From: Onchocerca lupi
Taxonomy: Eukaryota > Nematoda > Chromadorea > Rhabditida > Onchocercidae
Reading direction: 5' to 3'
Length of the DNA stretch: 64,000 nt
Assembly: GCA_028564675.1 (NCBI GenBank)
Contig: JAOVVO010000470.1
Location: 1 to 64,000 of the forward strand
Below the pieces are notes generated by a model that had not been told where the DNA came from, ran no database searches, and saw nothing but the letters and a program-made list of their open reading frames with translations. Positions 1 through 13,783 of this stretch are shown here, piece by piece. Position 1 is the stretch's first letter; every line of letters starts with the position of its first letter. Position numbers and translations under genes: made by a program.

Positions 1-75
<75 letters not shown>
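1..75. repeat. (TAA)n microsatellite
   Basis: Uninterrupted trinucleotide repeat at the left edge of the window, lying in the intron upstream of the first visible receptor exon. It may continue outside the window. Confidence 0.97.
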
Positions 76-78
<3 letters not shown>

Positions 79-144
79 CAATATCTTTATCGGACTAATG
101 TATATCGAATCTTAGCTTACTTTATAATAATTTTTAATTTTTAG

Positions 145-2951
145 GTTTCCGTAGTGATATTTCTGGTTTCACGTTTTTCACCTTACGAATGGCGTATCGA
201 AGAGATGTCAGCTGGTGGTGGTTTTACAATTTCAAATGATTTTTCAGTTTACAATTGTTTATGGTTTACACTTGCTGCATTTATGCAGCAAGGTACCGAT
301 ATTGTACCCAGGTTTAAATATTATAATCAATTTAAAGATTAAATTAAGCTAATATTTACATTCTTATCAAATTAATCGCAAATAAATAATCTAACTTCGA
401 TAGAAATCGTTAGTTACTGTTTTAGTGTTATATATATGTATGACAAGTATATAGAGATATTTATGTTTTTACACAATTGAGTAAAATAAAAGTGTAAATT
501 TATAAGAAAGTTAAGTAAAAAATTTTGCATCAGATCAATAAGTGGTCGTCTTGCAAGCAGTGTTTGGTGGTTTTTTACGATGATTATCGTTTCATCTTAT
601 ACCGCCAATTTAGCAGCATTTTTAACATTGGAAAAAATGCAAGCACCAATTGAATCAGTGGAAGATTTAGCTAAACAAACTAAAATTAAGTATGGAATAC
701 AACAAGGTGGTTCAACAGCACAATTTTTCAAGGTAATTTTAAAATTGAAAATTAATATGAATGTTTTAAGAGAAGTTGTCCATTTTAGCATCAAAAGTTT
801 TTTTTTTTTTATAAAATTTTTCAAATTTTTTAGCACAGTTCAGTGCAAATTTATCAACGAATGTGGCGCTATATGGAATCACAGGTAAATTTTTAATTGA
901 AATAATCTTATTAAATTAGAAATTATTTTTTGCGAAAAATGTGATTTATTGTAGTTTAGATTGATTAGTTGCTTCTTAATTGATCAATTAGAAAAAGTGT
1001 ATTCATGGTAAGCTAAGTAAAATATTTAGTATTTAAATTTTAGAATTCATTAATGGCTAAAATTTCGTAATAAGTATTAATGATGAAAAAATAAAATGAC
1101 GAAAATTATGTCAATATGATGAGAAGAGATTTTTCTCTTTTTAGGTACCTACAGTATTTACATCAACTTATGCAGAAGGAATTGAAAGAGTACGAAGTCA
1201 TAAAGGACGATATGCTTTTTTATTAGAATCTACCGCAAATGAATATGCGAATACGAGAAAACCTTGCGATACAATGAAAGTTGGTAAGTTGCTTTTCTAG
1301 ATAAATTTTCGATCAGATAACGTAATAACTAATGATTGTCATTTCAATTTCTAGCATTCCTTTATTCCGGCAAATTCTCATTCAATCGTTTAACTCATTC
1401 CTAATATATCATTTGATCATTTCGCAATTTCAAAAAACAATTTTTTTTTTTTTTTCAGGATCAAATTTGAATTCAGTTGGTTACGGAGTTGCAACACCAT
1501 TTGGTTCACCTTACAAGTATGTTACTGTTGATCATTTAAGAGATAAAATTTCTACAACGAAATATTCCCTTCTTGCAATAGTTTTCATTCTTATCAGCTA
1601 TTCAAATTAGGTTGATAATATAAATTACTAAAATATTTCAACTTCATCTAAGCTTAATTAATAATTGAACTTACACTTTTTTCATCGTTTCCATTATCAT
1701 AATTCATCATATGTCATCATTTTTAATTGCTCAAACTATTTTTAAAATCATTTTTTTCAAAATTAAAATCTTATGAGCAATTGATAATTATAACTTTTTT
1801 TATAAAAATTCTTCAAAAATTATTAATATTTTTTTTTTTTTTTGGAAAATTTTTCTAGAGATCATATCAATCTGGCAATTCTTGCATTACAAGAGCGTGG
1901 CGAATTGAAAAAGTTGGAAAATAAATGGTGGTATGATCGAGGTGAATGTGATCAAGGCATTGCGGTCATTATTTTTTGCTTTGATGAACTTTTTTTCCAT
2001 TCATTTAAATACTAAAAAATGATAAGTTATCGATTTTGTTAAGATGAAATTTTAAATTAAATTATTCGAGTTCTTGTATTCAAAAAAAAAAAAAAAAAAA
2101 AAAAATGCGCTTTTTGATGAATTTTTAGGATGGCCATAATGCAAGTTTAAATTTGAGTAAAGTAGCAGGAATATTTTATATTCTAATGGGTGGAATGATT
2201 GCATCAATGTTAGCAGCATTTATTGAATTTCTCTATCGAACTCGTATTGAAGCTCGTAAAGGCAATGTTACTTCAGTACTGGAAAGTTTTGCGGTAAATA
2301 TTCGTTGCGAAAAAAAAAAAAATATTTTTCTTTTTTCATGAAAAAATTGTTTTCTATTAATTGAATAAATTTTTTTTTTTTTTTTTTTTTTTTTTTGTCG
2401 CTAAAATTGTATTTTTTTTTTTTTCGCAGGAAAATCTTCGAAATGCATTTGTTGTACAACCAAAGAAAATTCTTCCGGATGAGGAAATATTTAGTAAAGA
2501 AACACCAGTATTTGAAGTTTATAAAAAGCAAGATGTTAGTTAATTATTTAAAATATTTTCCATAAATAATTCTAAAAATTCATAGATCAATAATACAATG
2601 CATTCGCCTGATCGATTGAGTTTCACTTTTTTTTTTCGTTTTTTTTTTCTCGACGAAAATTGATCATTGCTTGATCTTTGCTAAATGAAGCACTTTTATA
2701 ACATGTTCCATGTAAATTTATTTTCCCGTATAAATTTTATCCATGCCAAGTATCCTTGATCAATGTAAAAATAGAATTGAAAACAAAGATTTTTTTTTTT
2801 CATTTATTTAATTCTATTTTGAAAAAAAAAAAAAAAAAAAAAGAACTTAAATTATTTGCAGGATCTATCGAAATCATCTGATTCGAGTAAAATAACAGAT
2901 GAATTAATTACTGATCAATCATCAATTAAACATTACAATACTGCCGTTTGA
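145..2951 (+). CDS. glr-1: AMPA/kainate-type ionotropic glutamate receptor, GLR-1-like (3' part)
   Basis: Ligand-gated cation channel subunit of excitatory synapses. Nine exons are visible: 145-311, 534-732, 834-884, 1145-1283, 1459-1516, 1859-1964, 2129-2293, 2430-2534 and 2862-2951. They join in frame to give 359 residues; the amino-terminal domain, S1 and M1 lie left of the window. In order one sees the pore loop with FMQQGTDI (unedited Gln at the Q/R site), M3 with SYTANLAAF, the S2 ligand-binding lobe (GSTAQFF, FLLEST, KPCDTMKVG, NKWWYDRGECD), M4 (about 2159-2230) and a short cytoplasmic tail ending in TAV, a class I PDZ ligand. The TAV end and the SVWWFFTMII stretch favour GLR-1 over other family members, from memory of the C. 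elegans protein. A poly-A signal AATAAA lies at 3016-3021. Confidence 0.93.
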
Positions 2952-3818
2952 TAATAACTGTTAAAATTTTTGATTTTTTTTGTATATAAAATTTATTTTA
3001 CTTAATACAATTTACAATAAATATATATGATTATGTATAATTTGATAAAATTTTCTTAAATAACTTTTGCAAATGTTCATTTAATTTGTTTCGTAAATTA
3101 TATTTACCAAAAAAAAAAAAAAAAAAAAGAAAAAAATTATTCAAACATCTTCAGAAGTTTGTTGAATTTGAAAAAGTTCATATATTTCAGCATAAAAATT
3201 TTCTTTGCAAGAAATTCGAGAATTTTTCATGACTAGTTCGATAATAATCAATTAGAGCTAAATAACAGCAAATTTTCTCTATTAGAATAAAAAATTTATT
3301 TTGTCGCATTCTTTATCACCAAGTTTTTCGCTTCTTTTTTTTTCCAATCAAATAAAAATTTTTGGAATTGAAAATAATTTGCCGTTCCACCTGTCGATAC
3401 TTTTCCATTTGCAGTCATTATTTTGGTTCTTCAATCGTTTCAATTCTTCCATTAGACAATAACAAAAATATTTTTTATTATTTGTACTTTTTATTTTTTT
3501 TCAATCACTTCTAATTTATAATTATATTTTGATGATTGTAAAATAAATATTTACAAAAATTTTCGATTTTCAAATTATAATAAATTAGTAAATTTCTTTG
3601 ATAATAAACATTAAAAAGTAGTAAATTTTAATTTATTCCACAAAATGTTCCAATTAATTAATAGATTGAAATAAATAATTTAAGAATGGCATTATTCATA
3701 TCATTTATTAATAAAATTATTAAATGAAAAAAAATGCAAAAATATTATTTAAATATAATATGAAATCATTTAACATAATAGTGACAAAAGAAAAATTAAA
3801 CAAATTTCTTTGTGAAAT

Positions 3819-3868
<50 letters not shown>

Positions 3869-3963
3869 CCTTAAAAAAAAAAAAAAAAAAGGAAAAAATT
3901 GTAAATAATTTTGATGTATGGTGTGGAAGATAACAGTTAAATGTTTTAATACTGTGAAATTAT

Positions 3964-3994
<31 letters not shown>

Positions 3995-5697
3995 AATTGT
4001 TCAAACTGATCACAATCTCTTTTTTTCGATATTTTCTACTAATCAATAATCAGATTGTTTATGCTTTATCAATCCCTCGAATATTGATCAAATGGGATAT
4101 GATCGGAAATAAAATTATTTTTTCAATCAAATACTTTCTTAAGTTTTCCAATCTTCTTAAAAGCTTGATCAGCTGTTTTTTTTTTTTCTCTTTTTTTAAA
4201 TAAATTTCGCTTTACACGATTATCATACTGGTTTTTTTTTTTTTTAAATTAAAATTCCATAAATTAATTTATTTGATGAAAATCTCGAGATGTCTTATTT
4301 TCTATCGAAATTGAATTGAATATTGTTTAATAATTAAGCTCTGAATTTATATGATATTAACAATTACTAATATTCATAATATTTCTTGCAAATCCAGTAA
4401 ATCGTCTTCAATTCATTCTTTTTTTGTTTGTTTAAATTTTTCAATTAACAATTTCTTCAAGTTTTGTTGAAAAGAAAAAAAAAAAAAGATTCATTGATCG
4501 TACCAATCGGTGGCATTGATTTTGAGTTATTACAAACGAAGAATGACAATTTGTTGAGCTCCTAGAAATGTCTCAGCTATTTCTTCATAATTTTTTTGTC
4601 CTTTGAAGTTAACAAAAAAAAAAAAAAAAAAAAAGAAGGAAAGTATTGAAATAACTGGTTCAAAATTAGAGAGAAGAAGAAAATTAACAAAAAGAAATGA
4701 TGCAAAAATTGAAAAGATATAAATGAAAATTTTTTCAACTATCTTCTAAATAAATTGACAAGAATAGCTCATTTTCTTATATTCTATTTTCGGTGAAATT
4801 ACTGTTTCATCTGGTTGAAGCGAGAAATTTTGCTCATCATTTTCCATTTGTATTCTTTACCTGTTCAAATTTTAAAGATATGTAAAAATGGTGAATTCGT
4901 CATTTTTAGAAGGTAACTTCGTATGATTAGAGAAAAGAAGAAACGATTGAAAGAATTTGTCTTTTCCTTGAAATTAATAAATTATTGCTAGCATGCGAAC
5001 TATTTTTTTTTTTTTTTTTTGATTAATTCTCATAAAACTTGCTTTCAAATCAAATTTTATGGCAAATATAAAAAGAAAAAGGTTAAAAAAAAAAAAAAAA
5101 AGAAAAGAAAAATTGAAAGAATAGATTGTTAGATTGGAGGCGGTCATGAACGATGTTTTATCGAAAATATAAACGTTTCATTTTCCTCCCAACAAATATC
5201 ATAAATGATCAAGTCTTGGTGATGATCATCGTTGCAGAAAATTTCTTATATCGCTTTTTAGTTGTGCGATAGTAATTTCTTTTCGAAATATTTTTGTATG
5301 AGTTAAAAAAGATTCGAAAGATTTATATGACAATTTTTGTAATAGATCATATTAAAAAAGGTGGAATGAAAAATTTATCTGTTTTTTGAAAAAAAAAAAG
5401 AAAAAAACGTTCAAATCTGATAAGGATATTAGTTCGAAGTAAAAAAACTTGACATTAATTTAAGATAGAAAGAAAATCAAAAGTATACTGGAAATGAAAG
5501 ATGATGTTTGTAGCTTTTTTCTTTTTTTTAAAATTACTACAAGAAATCTTAATTATCAGAAAAAATCATTATTTGTGGGATATCAAGATCAGATTGTTGA
5601 TACTGAAATTTATCATTGATTTGATATCAAAAAAAAAAAAAAAAAACTGAAGTTTTTTTGTTGAAAATCGTATACTGTAAACATTTCAGGTAGCGAA
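2952..5697. other. intergenic, no gene seen
   Basis: AT-rich spacer between the receptor and collagen A with many poly-A and poly-T runs (3109-3128, 3822-3857, 3970-3988, 4615-4634). The only open frames are lysine or phenylalanine runs made by homopolymers. The last few hundred bases should contain the collagen A promoter, but I see no motif I would name. Confidence 0.7.
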
Positions 5698-7870
5698 ATG
5701 AGCGTGAAATTATTTGTAGGAATTGCTACAGCATGCAGCATTTTTGTGATAACCATATCACTGATTGCTGTTTGCATCATTTACAATGATATTAATAACT
5801 TATACGATAATGTTATGGATGAAATAGGCGAGTTCAAGGTTTGTTGAATTTGTGATTAAATTAAGAAAATTATCAATATTCAACAAAATTCTTATCTTAG
5901 AATTTCATTTGAAAATCTTGAATAGCTAATTCACTGAATCGAAATAGATCTTAAATCTATCAAGAGAGAGAATAATTATTATTGAAGCTATAAAAATAAA
6001 AGTATTAAAAATTATTTAATTAAACAATATTTGAAAGAAACACAAAATATGTACAATTTAAATAAATTCAAATCTTTTTTTTTTTTTTTTTGCACGAGCG
6101 AAAATTAATCGACTGATTAAGAAGTATTATTTAATTGTATTGTTTAGCATATTTCAAACATAATTTATTACTCAAATTTTCAAATTTTTAGAATGATACA
6201 ATTTCGAAAGTTAAGAATTTTTAAACAGATTAATTTGGAAAAAAAAAAATCCATTTCTCAAATAAAATGTTAAATATCATCCTTTTCTTTCAAATTTTTC
6301 TTGATTTTTCCAGAAAACAATTATTTGAGAGCAATGTTATATTACAGAAATACTCAAAAATGCATGAATTTTTAAGAAATTCGGCAAAAATAGATATTCT
6401 AAGTGGAAAATCTTCTGAATTCAGAATTGAATCTCTCGACAAATGAGAAATTAGAATCGAATCAATTTTTAACAGTTCGATTGAATTTTAATTCAAAACA
6501 ACTTGATGAAAACTTATAAACTCACTTTAATTTCGCAGTTCACACCTTCTAAACATTCCGGAAATTCATAAAATCCAAGAAATTCTGGAAAAATAAAATA
6601 TTCCAAGTAAGGAATGAATTTTTAAATTTAAAAATTAATACCTTCTTGTTTCTCTTTTTTTTACTCACATAACGCTCTTCCATTCATTCATATTTCGATT
6701 TAGTCCTTTCTGATATCAGGTTAGAATCAGGATTTATGATTGCAGACTGTAGCAGATGATACATGGCAAAGGATACTGTTGTTACACATGCATCCGTCCG
6801 GTAACACTGATGCAACTCCAACTTTTAGCAGCCTTTTTGCAAGGTTCAAACGACAATTTCAGTTTCCTGAACGATGCAGTAAGTTATATAATTTTTTGTG
6901 TAATATTTATCATTTTCCAATTTTAACAGAAAAAAAAAAATTAACTTCAAAATTAATTCGAATTAGATTGAGGATATGTCATATTGCAGATTGTGGACCT
7001 TCCGCAGAAGGATGCCCTATGGGTCCACCAGGTCCACGCGGAGATATAGGTGAAAAAGGACCGGATGGAAGTCCGGGTGACGATGGACCACCAGGTCCAC
7101 CGGCTCTACCTACACCTCCATTTACACCGCCGCCATGCATCGATTGCCCACCGGGACCCGAAGGACCAGAAGGACCTCTGGGAGAAGCTGGAGAAGATGG
7201 GCCACCTGGAAACGAAGGTGCGGCTGGAAAACCAGGAGAACGAGGTAGACCAGGGCAACCGGGACCACCAGGTTTGCCTGGTGAATCAGGGCCAGATGGA
7301 ACACCCGGACGACCCGGACCACCAGGTAGAGATGGCAAGCGCGGGACTGGACCACAAGGACCAAAAGGACCAACTGGATCACGGGGACCATCAGGACCTC
7401 CAGGTACAAGTGGGGAAAGAGGTGCCGATGGAGAACCAGGTGAACCAGGACCAGCAGGAAGAGATGGTAGTGATGGTAGACCTGGTGCAAATGGCAGACC
7501 AGGACCGGTAAATTATTGCTTTTTTCGAATCAAAGGAGCTTTCTGAAATTGATCATAACTTTTTCTCAATTATTTTTCACAGATATATTTATAGATATAT
7601 GGAAAATCACAACTTAATAAAAAAAAAAAAAAAAAAATATGGATAATTTGATTTAAGTAACTTGCTATATTTACTTGAAATGCAAATTTGATTTTTCTTT
7701 TTCAAAGTTTTTGAAATAAAAAAGAGAAATCATTTATTATATTTCAGCCTGGAAATCAAGGTCTACCAGGTCCAGATGCCCATTATTGTCCATGCCCACC
7801 ACGAAGCTCCGTATTTTTGACTGCAATTAAGAAGACCAAGATGATGAAGAAACTTCGAAAAACTGCTTAA
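5698..7870 (+). CDS. cuticle collagen A
   Basis: Structural protein of the nematode cuticle, secreted by hypodermis and assembled as a trimer. Exons 5698-5838, 6746-6878, 6990-7507 and 7748-7870 join to 304 residues. Residues 1-47 hold a short cytosolic start and a membrane anchor. Exon 2 carries ADDTWQRILLL and a furin-type site RFKR, where the propeptide would be cut. Exon 3 starts with a Cys cluster (CNCGPSAEGC), then Gly-X-Y repeats broken by a proline-rich stretch ending PPPCIDCPPGP, then the long triple helix. The tail is PDAHYCPCPPRS followed by an unusually basic end rich in Lys. The start follows a TTTCAG acceptor at 5684-5689, suggesting trans-splicing. A poly-A signal AATAAA is at 8120-8125. 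Intron phases 0-1-0 match the other two collagens here. The exact C. elegans orthologue is not clear to me. Confidence 0.93.
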
Positions 7871-8236
7871 TTCGTCCATCATTAACGAGCATCATCATTA
7901 TCAATATCATCATCATCAAGCACCAGCATTATCATCATCCAATAACATCACGCATCAATTCCACATCACGCTCAATGTATCATAGCGCACTATTGGGTAT
8001 TTAACTCTCTTTCTTTCCTTTTTTGTTTGTTTGTTTATTTGTACGTAAACATCCACGTCACCGTCACTGAATAGCAGCACCAATTATTATTTACGTGAAA
8101 ATACAACGCGAACGTCAAGAATAAACGAGTTTACTGCTCATGAATTCATCCTTTGCACATTCGAAACAAATGATGGAGAAAAAGATTCTGATTGATTTGT
8201 AATTTTGGGATTCTAGATTAGCTGAATTGAAGATTT

Positions 8237-8264
8237 TGCTGCTGCTGCTGCTGCTGCTGCTGCT
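8237..8264. repeat. (TGC)n microsatellite
   Basis: Nine perfect TGC units beyond the collagen A 3'UTR. Confidence 0.95.
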
Positions 8265-9884
8265 ATGACTACACTAGATCAACAATAGCTTTTATTGAGT
8301 TTATACGATATTAAAAAACAATATCGCATTATGCAATAGTAGACAATTAAAAAATGAACAATGCATAATAAATATAAAGAATATTAACAATGAATGGTCT
8401 TCTGTTGAATTGTCGCAAGTGGAATCGTTGAAATCGCTTTGATGTTGGCTGAAAATTGATTTACCAACTGATATTGATGTTGGAGGAAGTCTCGTTGAAG
8501 AACGCCGATTTAATAGGAATGAAATGGAAAAAGAATGCTCGATTTGTAGGGCACTAATGTAGAAAAAACTTTTCATGTTGATTCCTCTAATGTTGCTGCT
8601 GACATTGATGATACTGATAATATTGATGATATCTGATGATTCTGATCTGTTATCCCAGAAAGCTCTCTTTTTACATGGAACCTTCTTGAGTTGATAGAGG
8701 GTGAAGTTTCCACACAACAGTCATACAAAAGATTGATATGGATAAAAACTAATTGATAAAAAATAGATAATGCTCAAGAAATTTAAAACAAAAGCATACA
8801 AGCTTTAGTTCTTACAACATTTCGACAATTGACATGATTTACCATCATTTATTAACACTTTTAAACAATACACATGAGCTCTATTAGCAGATTGAAGGAT
8901 GAGAGAACAAAGGTCATTGTGCACGATATGGTGACTGACTTACATGTCTACTATAAACAACACTTGAATTAGTTGATATTTCATTTTACCGATAACAAAT
9001 CACTTTAATCAGATGATTTGATCAGAACAGAGTGATCACTGTATCTTACATTCCAGAGAAGTTCATATACAGATATGACTAGTATCAGAAAAACGTATTA
9101 TAATGATTGGGCAACTTTGCTCAACCTTGCATTCCTATTTGAGGAATAGTTCAAAAGAAATTTCAAAAAGACGGAAATCTAGAATAATTATGCTTTATTA
9201 GTAGCCATCATTAGCAATTATTCTTTAACAAGATTTCCAACTATAATTAAAAAATTCTTTCCTTTAGAAATAAACTGTCAAATAATTGAAATCACTCATT
9301 GATATGAAAATTTATTATTTAATTGTTCTTTGTAATGGAACAAACTTAGATACTCTGATAAGCTTTTCAAACTACTTCAAATATATCTTGATATATTTTT
9401 CCTTTAAATATGTAAAAATCAGAGGACATATGAATCAGTCTAACAGAATTAACGCATAGATAAACTGGTAAGAACTATAAATCCCAAAAGTGTGGAAATG
9501 AAGTCTGTCATTATATAATAAAATTTCTCCAACTTCATTTTAACTTTATAAGCCATGTTAACAGAAAAAGCAGCAAGCTTGAGAAAAGGAGTAGAAGTTA
9601 TGTTTTTTTTAGATATAGAAATTGAAGGATTTTTGAAGAAGACTTGAAGAACTTCTACAGTAGTACTTGAAGAACCGGAATCTTTAAGGATTTTGAAATC
9701 TAAAATAGTCTATCAACATCCGAGGCAGCTTAAGCTATGCATCTCTGATGATAACTTTTCATAATATTTTAGAGAGGATTCCAAATCCCGAATACTTTGA
9801 AATCCAAAGCTAAACATTCCGACAAATTCCAGTAAACATCAAACAATTTGTACATAGTCTCTCAATAATTGTCTCATAGAGGCT

Positions 9885-9955
9885 TCATCGATTGCTTTCA
9901 AATTTCGATACAATCTTGTTTTTGAATAGGCGCGTGTTTTTATTTATATAAATCT
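9885..9955 (-). repeat. MITE-like dispersed repeat, fragment
   Basis: Reverse-strand match to the core and terminal part of the 60363-60542 element. It shares the TTTCAAATTTCGAtACAAT and GAATAGGCGCG blocks and ends in TTTTTATTTATATAAATCTA, like that element's terminus. The segment between terminus and core is deleted relative to the longer copy. Confidence 0.6.
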
Positions 9956-11337
9956 ACTTTTTTTTTACCTATCACATAAGTCAAAAAAACACAAATAAAT
10001 AAGCGTTGAATTTATAGGCAATTTTTTTGGTCAGTAAAATTCTAATTACAACTAATTTTTCTACGCTTTGTAACTTAAAAATAATTTGAACAATGATTTA
10101 GAGTTAAATTTTAATTATTAACAATAATAAAATTTGAAATCAAAAATCGGAATTCGCCAGAAATTAATATTAAAATGTATGGTTATTTTTTACATTCCGA
10201 AATCATTATACATCACAATATGGAGTATTGTACTATTTAAGTGCAACTTGAAATCTGCAATAAAGTATGGAAGTAATTGAAAGCTAAAAGAATTTGTGAA
10301 TTGAAAACCAAATCAGAATCGAGATTCAGAAATCAAAATTCCTTTGTTCATGATTCTAAAACATTTTAAATTATAAATAATTTCAATTTTTTTTGCTAAT
10401 AAACCGAAAAGATTGTTTTATTTTCATGAATATTTTCTATTTATCGACGAACATGAAATATGCATGTGTAAACACAAGCAGTCGATCAGCAACTACTTTC
10501 ATTGTAAATTGAATTTAAGTCAGTTGAATTTAATTTCGCTTACCATCCTTATGACGTTTGTGAAATCAAAAAGCAATTTTTGAACAACAAAATCTCATGT
10601 ATTGTGATTTCGAAAAGAGCAAATTAATAAACAATTAAGAATGATAATAATAAACAAGCCATCACTATTAATTACGGCGTTAATAAGTATTGAGAATATG
10701 GAACTTAGCTAATTAGTACAAGCAGGTTTTATTTGAATTCCACTAATTATGGAAATTAAGTGTAAGACTGATAAAATGCAGTGTTCGCTAAAAAGATAAA
10801 GAAAATTACAATTGCCGCTGAGCAAAATCCGCAAAAAAAAAAATCGAAATCAAATCTTAATTTGAGTTTCGATTTTTGCTTTTAGATTTAATTATTATTG
10901 ATAATTAAGCTTTAACACTTTTGGAAATTATTGCTATTTATGCTAATGTTAATGATAATTTGCATATAATTTGCTTCATTTTACATCAATAAAGATAAAA
11001 TTTTTAGCTCTTATACCGAGCAATCAATTAGTCTCAATTAGTTTAAAATGGAAAGTGTCTCCTGAGCAAACAACTCAACAGCAATAAGGAGAGATTTAAT
11101 TCTTGTCCAGATGGGATAGAAAAAGTAGAAATAAATAGTTGAACCAATAAAAAGCAAAAATTTAGGGAAGACATAATTAAATAAGTTAGAATGATGAATA
11201 ATCCTGAATAGAGTCTTGATCAACTTGAAGAAGATTGGCTTTGACCATCAATAATGGAGTTGTAACTAGCTTTTCAATAGAAAAAGTCAAGAGGAAGAAA
11301 GTAGAAGATGAAATTACTCGTCATCAAGTCAATATTA

Positions 11338-11340
<3 letters not shown>

Positions 11341-11378
<38 letters not shown>
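11341..11378. repeat. (TTA)n microsatellite
   Basis: About twelve TTA units in intergenic DNA. Confidence 0.95.
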
Positions 11379-11380
<2 letters not shown>

Positions 11381-12237
11381 TAATGTCATCTCTTCAATAT
11401 TTTGAATCATTGCCCCGAAGTGTCCACTAATTCGTTCCATCTATGAAATGTCCACTTTGTTGATCTATGATTATATTTTTCTATTCATCATCTTCATATC
11501 ATCTTCATTAGCCAATTGTCCATTAAACTGTTCATGTTTGAACAGATCCGTCATATGTTCGTAAGTAATATCATTTTTTTTTTTTTGAAATGAATCGAAA
11601 AATGTATAATCCAATTTTGCTTTGATCCATAAGTGATAAAAGAAAATTTGGAGATTTGTCATTTCAGAGTTTTCAATATTCAAATTAAAATGGGCAGATT
11701 TTCATGATTTTTCACTTCAAAATTGTCTAATTATATTGGAAATTAGAAAAAAAAAAAAGCTTTCAGAAAAGAAGCAAACATTTGAATAATCGAACAAATA
11801 GATGAAATAATTAGAATTAAAGAAGTAACAGCATAAAATGTGGCACAAAGGGCAGAAAGAAAATAGCTAAAACAAACTGTTGACATTTTGAGTTTTTTAA
11901 TGAGCCACAGTCCATCAATGGAAAAATTTCGAACTTTATCCGAAGAAATTAGATGATTAGAATTACATTGTAATTAATTGGTATAATCTGGAGATATTTG
12001 AAATAATACTATCAATCAGCGATTTTTTAGAAATTAAAAAAGTTTTTCTTTTTTGCCTTCTTTATTTTGTCATTGTTAGATCACATGTTTTTATTCTTTA
12101 TAAGACTTTTTCCAATAATTTAAAAATTTAAGATATTATAAGCAATTAACCGTATCCATTTCGAAGATATTCTGTGTCCGATTTACAACATTCAGAAAAT
12201 TAAGCACATTTCTTCAATTTTTATGTTAGATTTATCT

Positions 12238-12421
12238 CTATCCGGCCACGCGGAGCATGTAAATAAAGCATGTTCGTTCAGAATTTTAAATCTCCAAAAG
12301 ATTTTTATTTATTTTAAGTGTTAAACACGTACCTTATCTATATTAGTTCAAAATCTCAGCTCTTCGAAAATTCTTGCTTATTGCTTTGAAATTTTGACAC
12401 AACATTGTATCCGAATACGCA
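12238..12421. repeat. MITE-like dispersed repeat, rearranged fragment
   Basis: The left part (CCGGCCACGCGGAGCATGTAAAT, then TCGTTCAGAATTTTAAATCTCC) resembles the left half of the 60320-60542 element in forward orientation. The right part (about 12380-12421) matches its core on the reverse strand. This is a mosaic of two fragments or an internal inversion. Confidence 0.45.
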
Positions 12422-12870
12422 CATCTTTTCTCTGCTAGCATTTCAGCCATTCTCTGTTTTCTTAATCGGCGTGTTTTTTTCGCTTTCCGAGTACGATGAT
12501 CTATGCTTGTTCTTCTGCGAGACGTTATTTGGATAAACTAAAACAAATCAACTGCATTTGAATTTTTCTCGAAATCATTTGAGAATATCCAAACAAATTG
12601 ATCAATGGATTATTCATCCTTTGCCACTTGTAGAGAAGAATCGAATTTTTTGACTATTGATTTGCTGCTACTGCTGCATTGATCTATGTCGTTGTAAAAC
12701 TGTTACTCAGTCGGTGTAGAAACTCCGAATTGAACTGTCTTTTAAATTTGAATTGCTGTTGAACTTGAATTAATTCTACTCCAAAATCAGAATCTCACTT
12801 TGCGTATCTGTTAATAGAAGCGTTTTGGCGGGAAACATGTTTATCTTACTGGGATTTTCCATAAGAATAA

Positions 12871-13004
12871 AGTAGATATATCTATACGGAAACACGCGTT
12901 TATTTAAATGCAAGGTTTTGTCAAAATTTCAAATCAATTAGTGAAGAATTTGAAACGTTATGCGGTGATAATATTTTTAAATTTATATTTTTATTTATAT
13001 AGAT
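12871..13004 (+). repeat. MITE-like dispersed repeat copy
   Basis: Forward-strand copy of the family seen at 60363-60542. It shares ACACGCG, the core TTTCAAATCAATTAGTG, AATTTGAAACGTTATG and the terminal TTTTTATTTATATAGAT. It is diverged, with the left end truncated or altered. Confidence 0.6.
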
Positions 13005-13745
13005 AATGCATAGTTTCTTCTTCAGCAAAATGGACTGAGATTGTTGGAAAAAATAGATTTATATCTAAAAACTTTCAAAAGTGAAGGATAATTCTATTTA
13101 TAATTCTATTTTGTTAAATAATTCTATTTTTTTCATCTACTGTTTCATGTTAATTTTATATAAAAATCATCCAATTAAATAACCGTTAAATTTTATAACA
13201 TTGTAGTTTGCTAAAATTTCAAAAGTACGTTTTCGATGAATGTTTATCGAACAATTGACAGATTTCATAGCTTTTTTTTTGCTTCTTTTATTTTGCATGA
13301 AAATGATTGAAATAAAAGAATTGAGAAAATGAATTTCGTCTCATCATTATTATTGTATTTATCCTAAATATTAGTTGCACCAAAATTAGAGGATTATTTT
13401 TGATGAAAGACCAATGCGATAAATGCGGAATATGAGATTCCGTGTCGCAGCGTGCATTAATATTGACTTTGGCTAGCAAACAAAATTATACTAGAATATT
13501 TGAAAAGGACTTTCATTGATGAAATAAAGTGTATATAAATGACTTTAAACTTGTAGCAATCTACCCAAAAATCAAATATTTTTCTGAGAATTTTGCATTT
13601 GTTGGTAATTTAATTTTGTTCATGCAACAAATTTTACAATCGTTGCTTTTTTTTATGAAAGTGAATAGTGCAACATTTTGACAATGTAACTGGAAGTGTA
13701 AAAACCCATTAGAAGGAAAATTTGACAATGAATGATTTTTAGATT

Positions 13746-13783
<38 letters not shown>

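Noticed and set aside
3724..3933. 69-codon lysine-rich open frame
   Set aside because: Produced by poly-A runs; no conserved part.
6979..7511. Open frames on both strands over the collagen A helix
   Set aside because: Gly-X-Y coding DNA (GGA CCA repeats) leaves other frames open; they read as Pro/Gly, Val/Leu or Asp/Gln runs and have no gene features. The same applies to 21434-21947 and 48697-49119.
8301..8717. 138-codon minus-strand open frame
   Set aside because: Long for the region, but composition looks random, there is no domain and no plausible promoter or splice context. It could be a relic, but I cannot support it.
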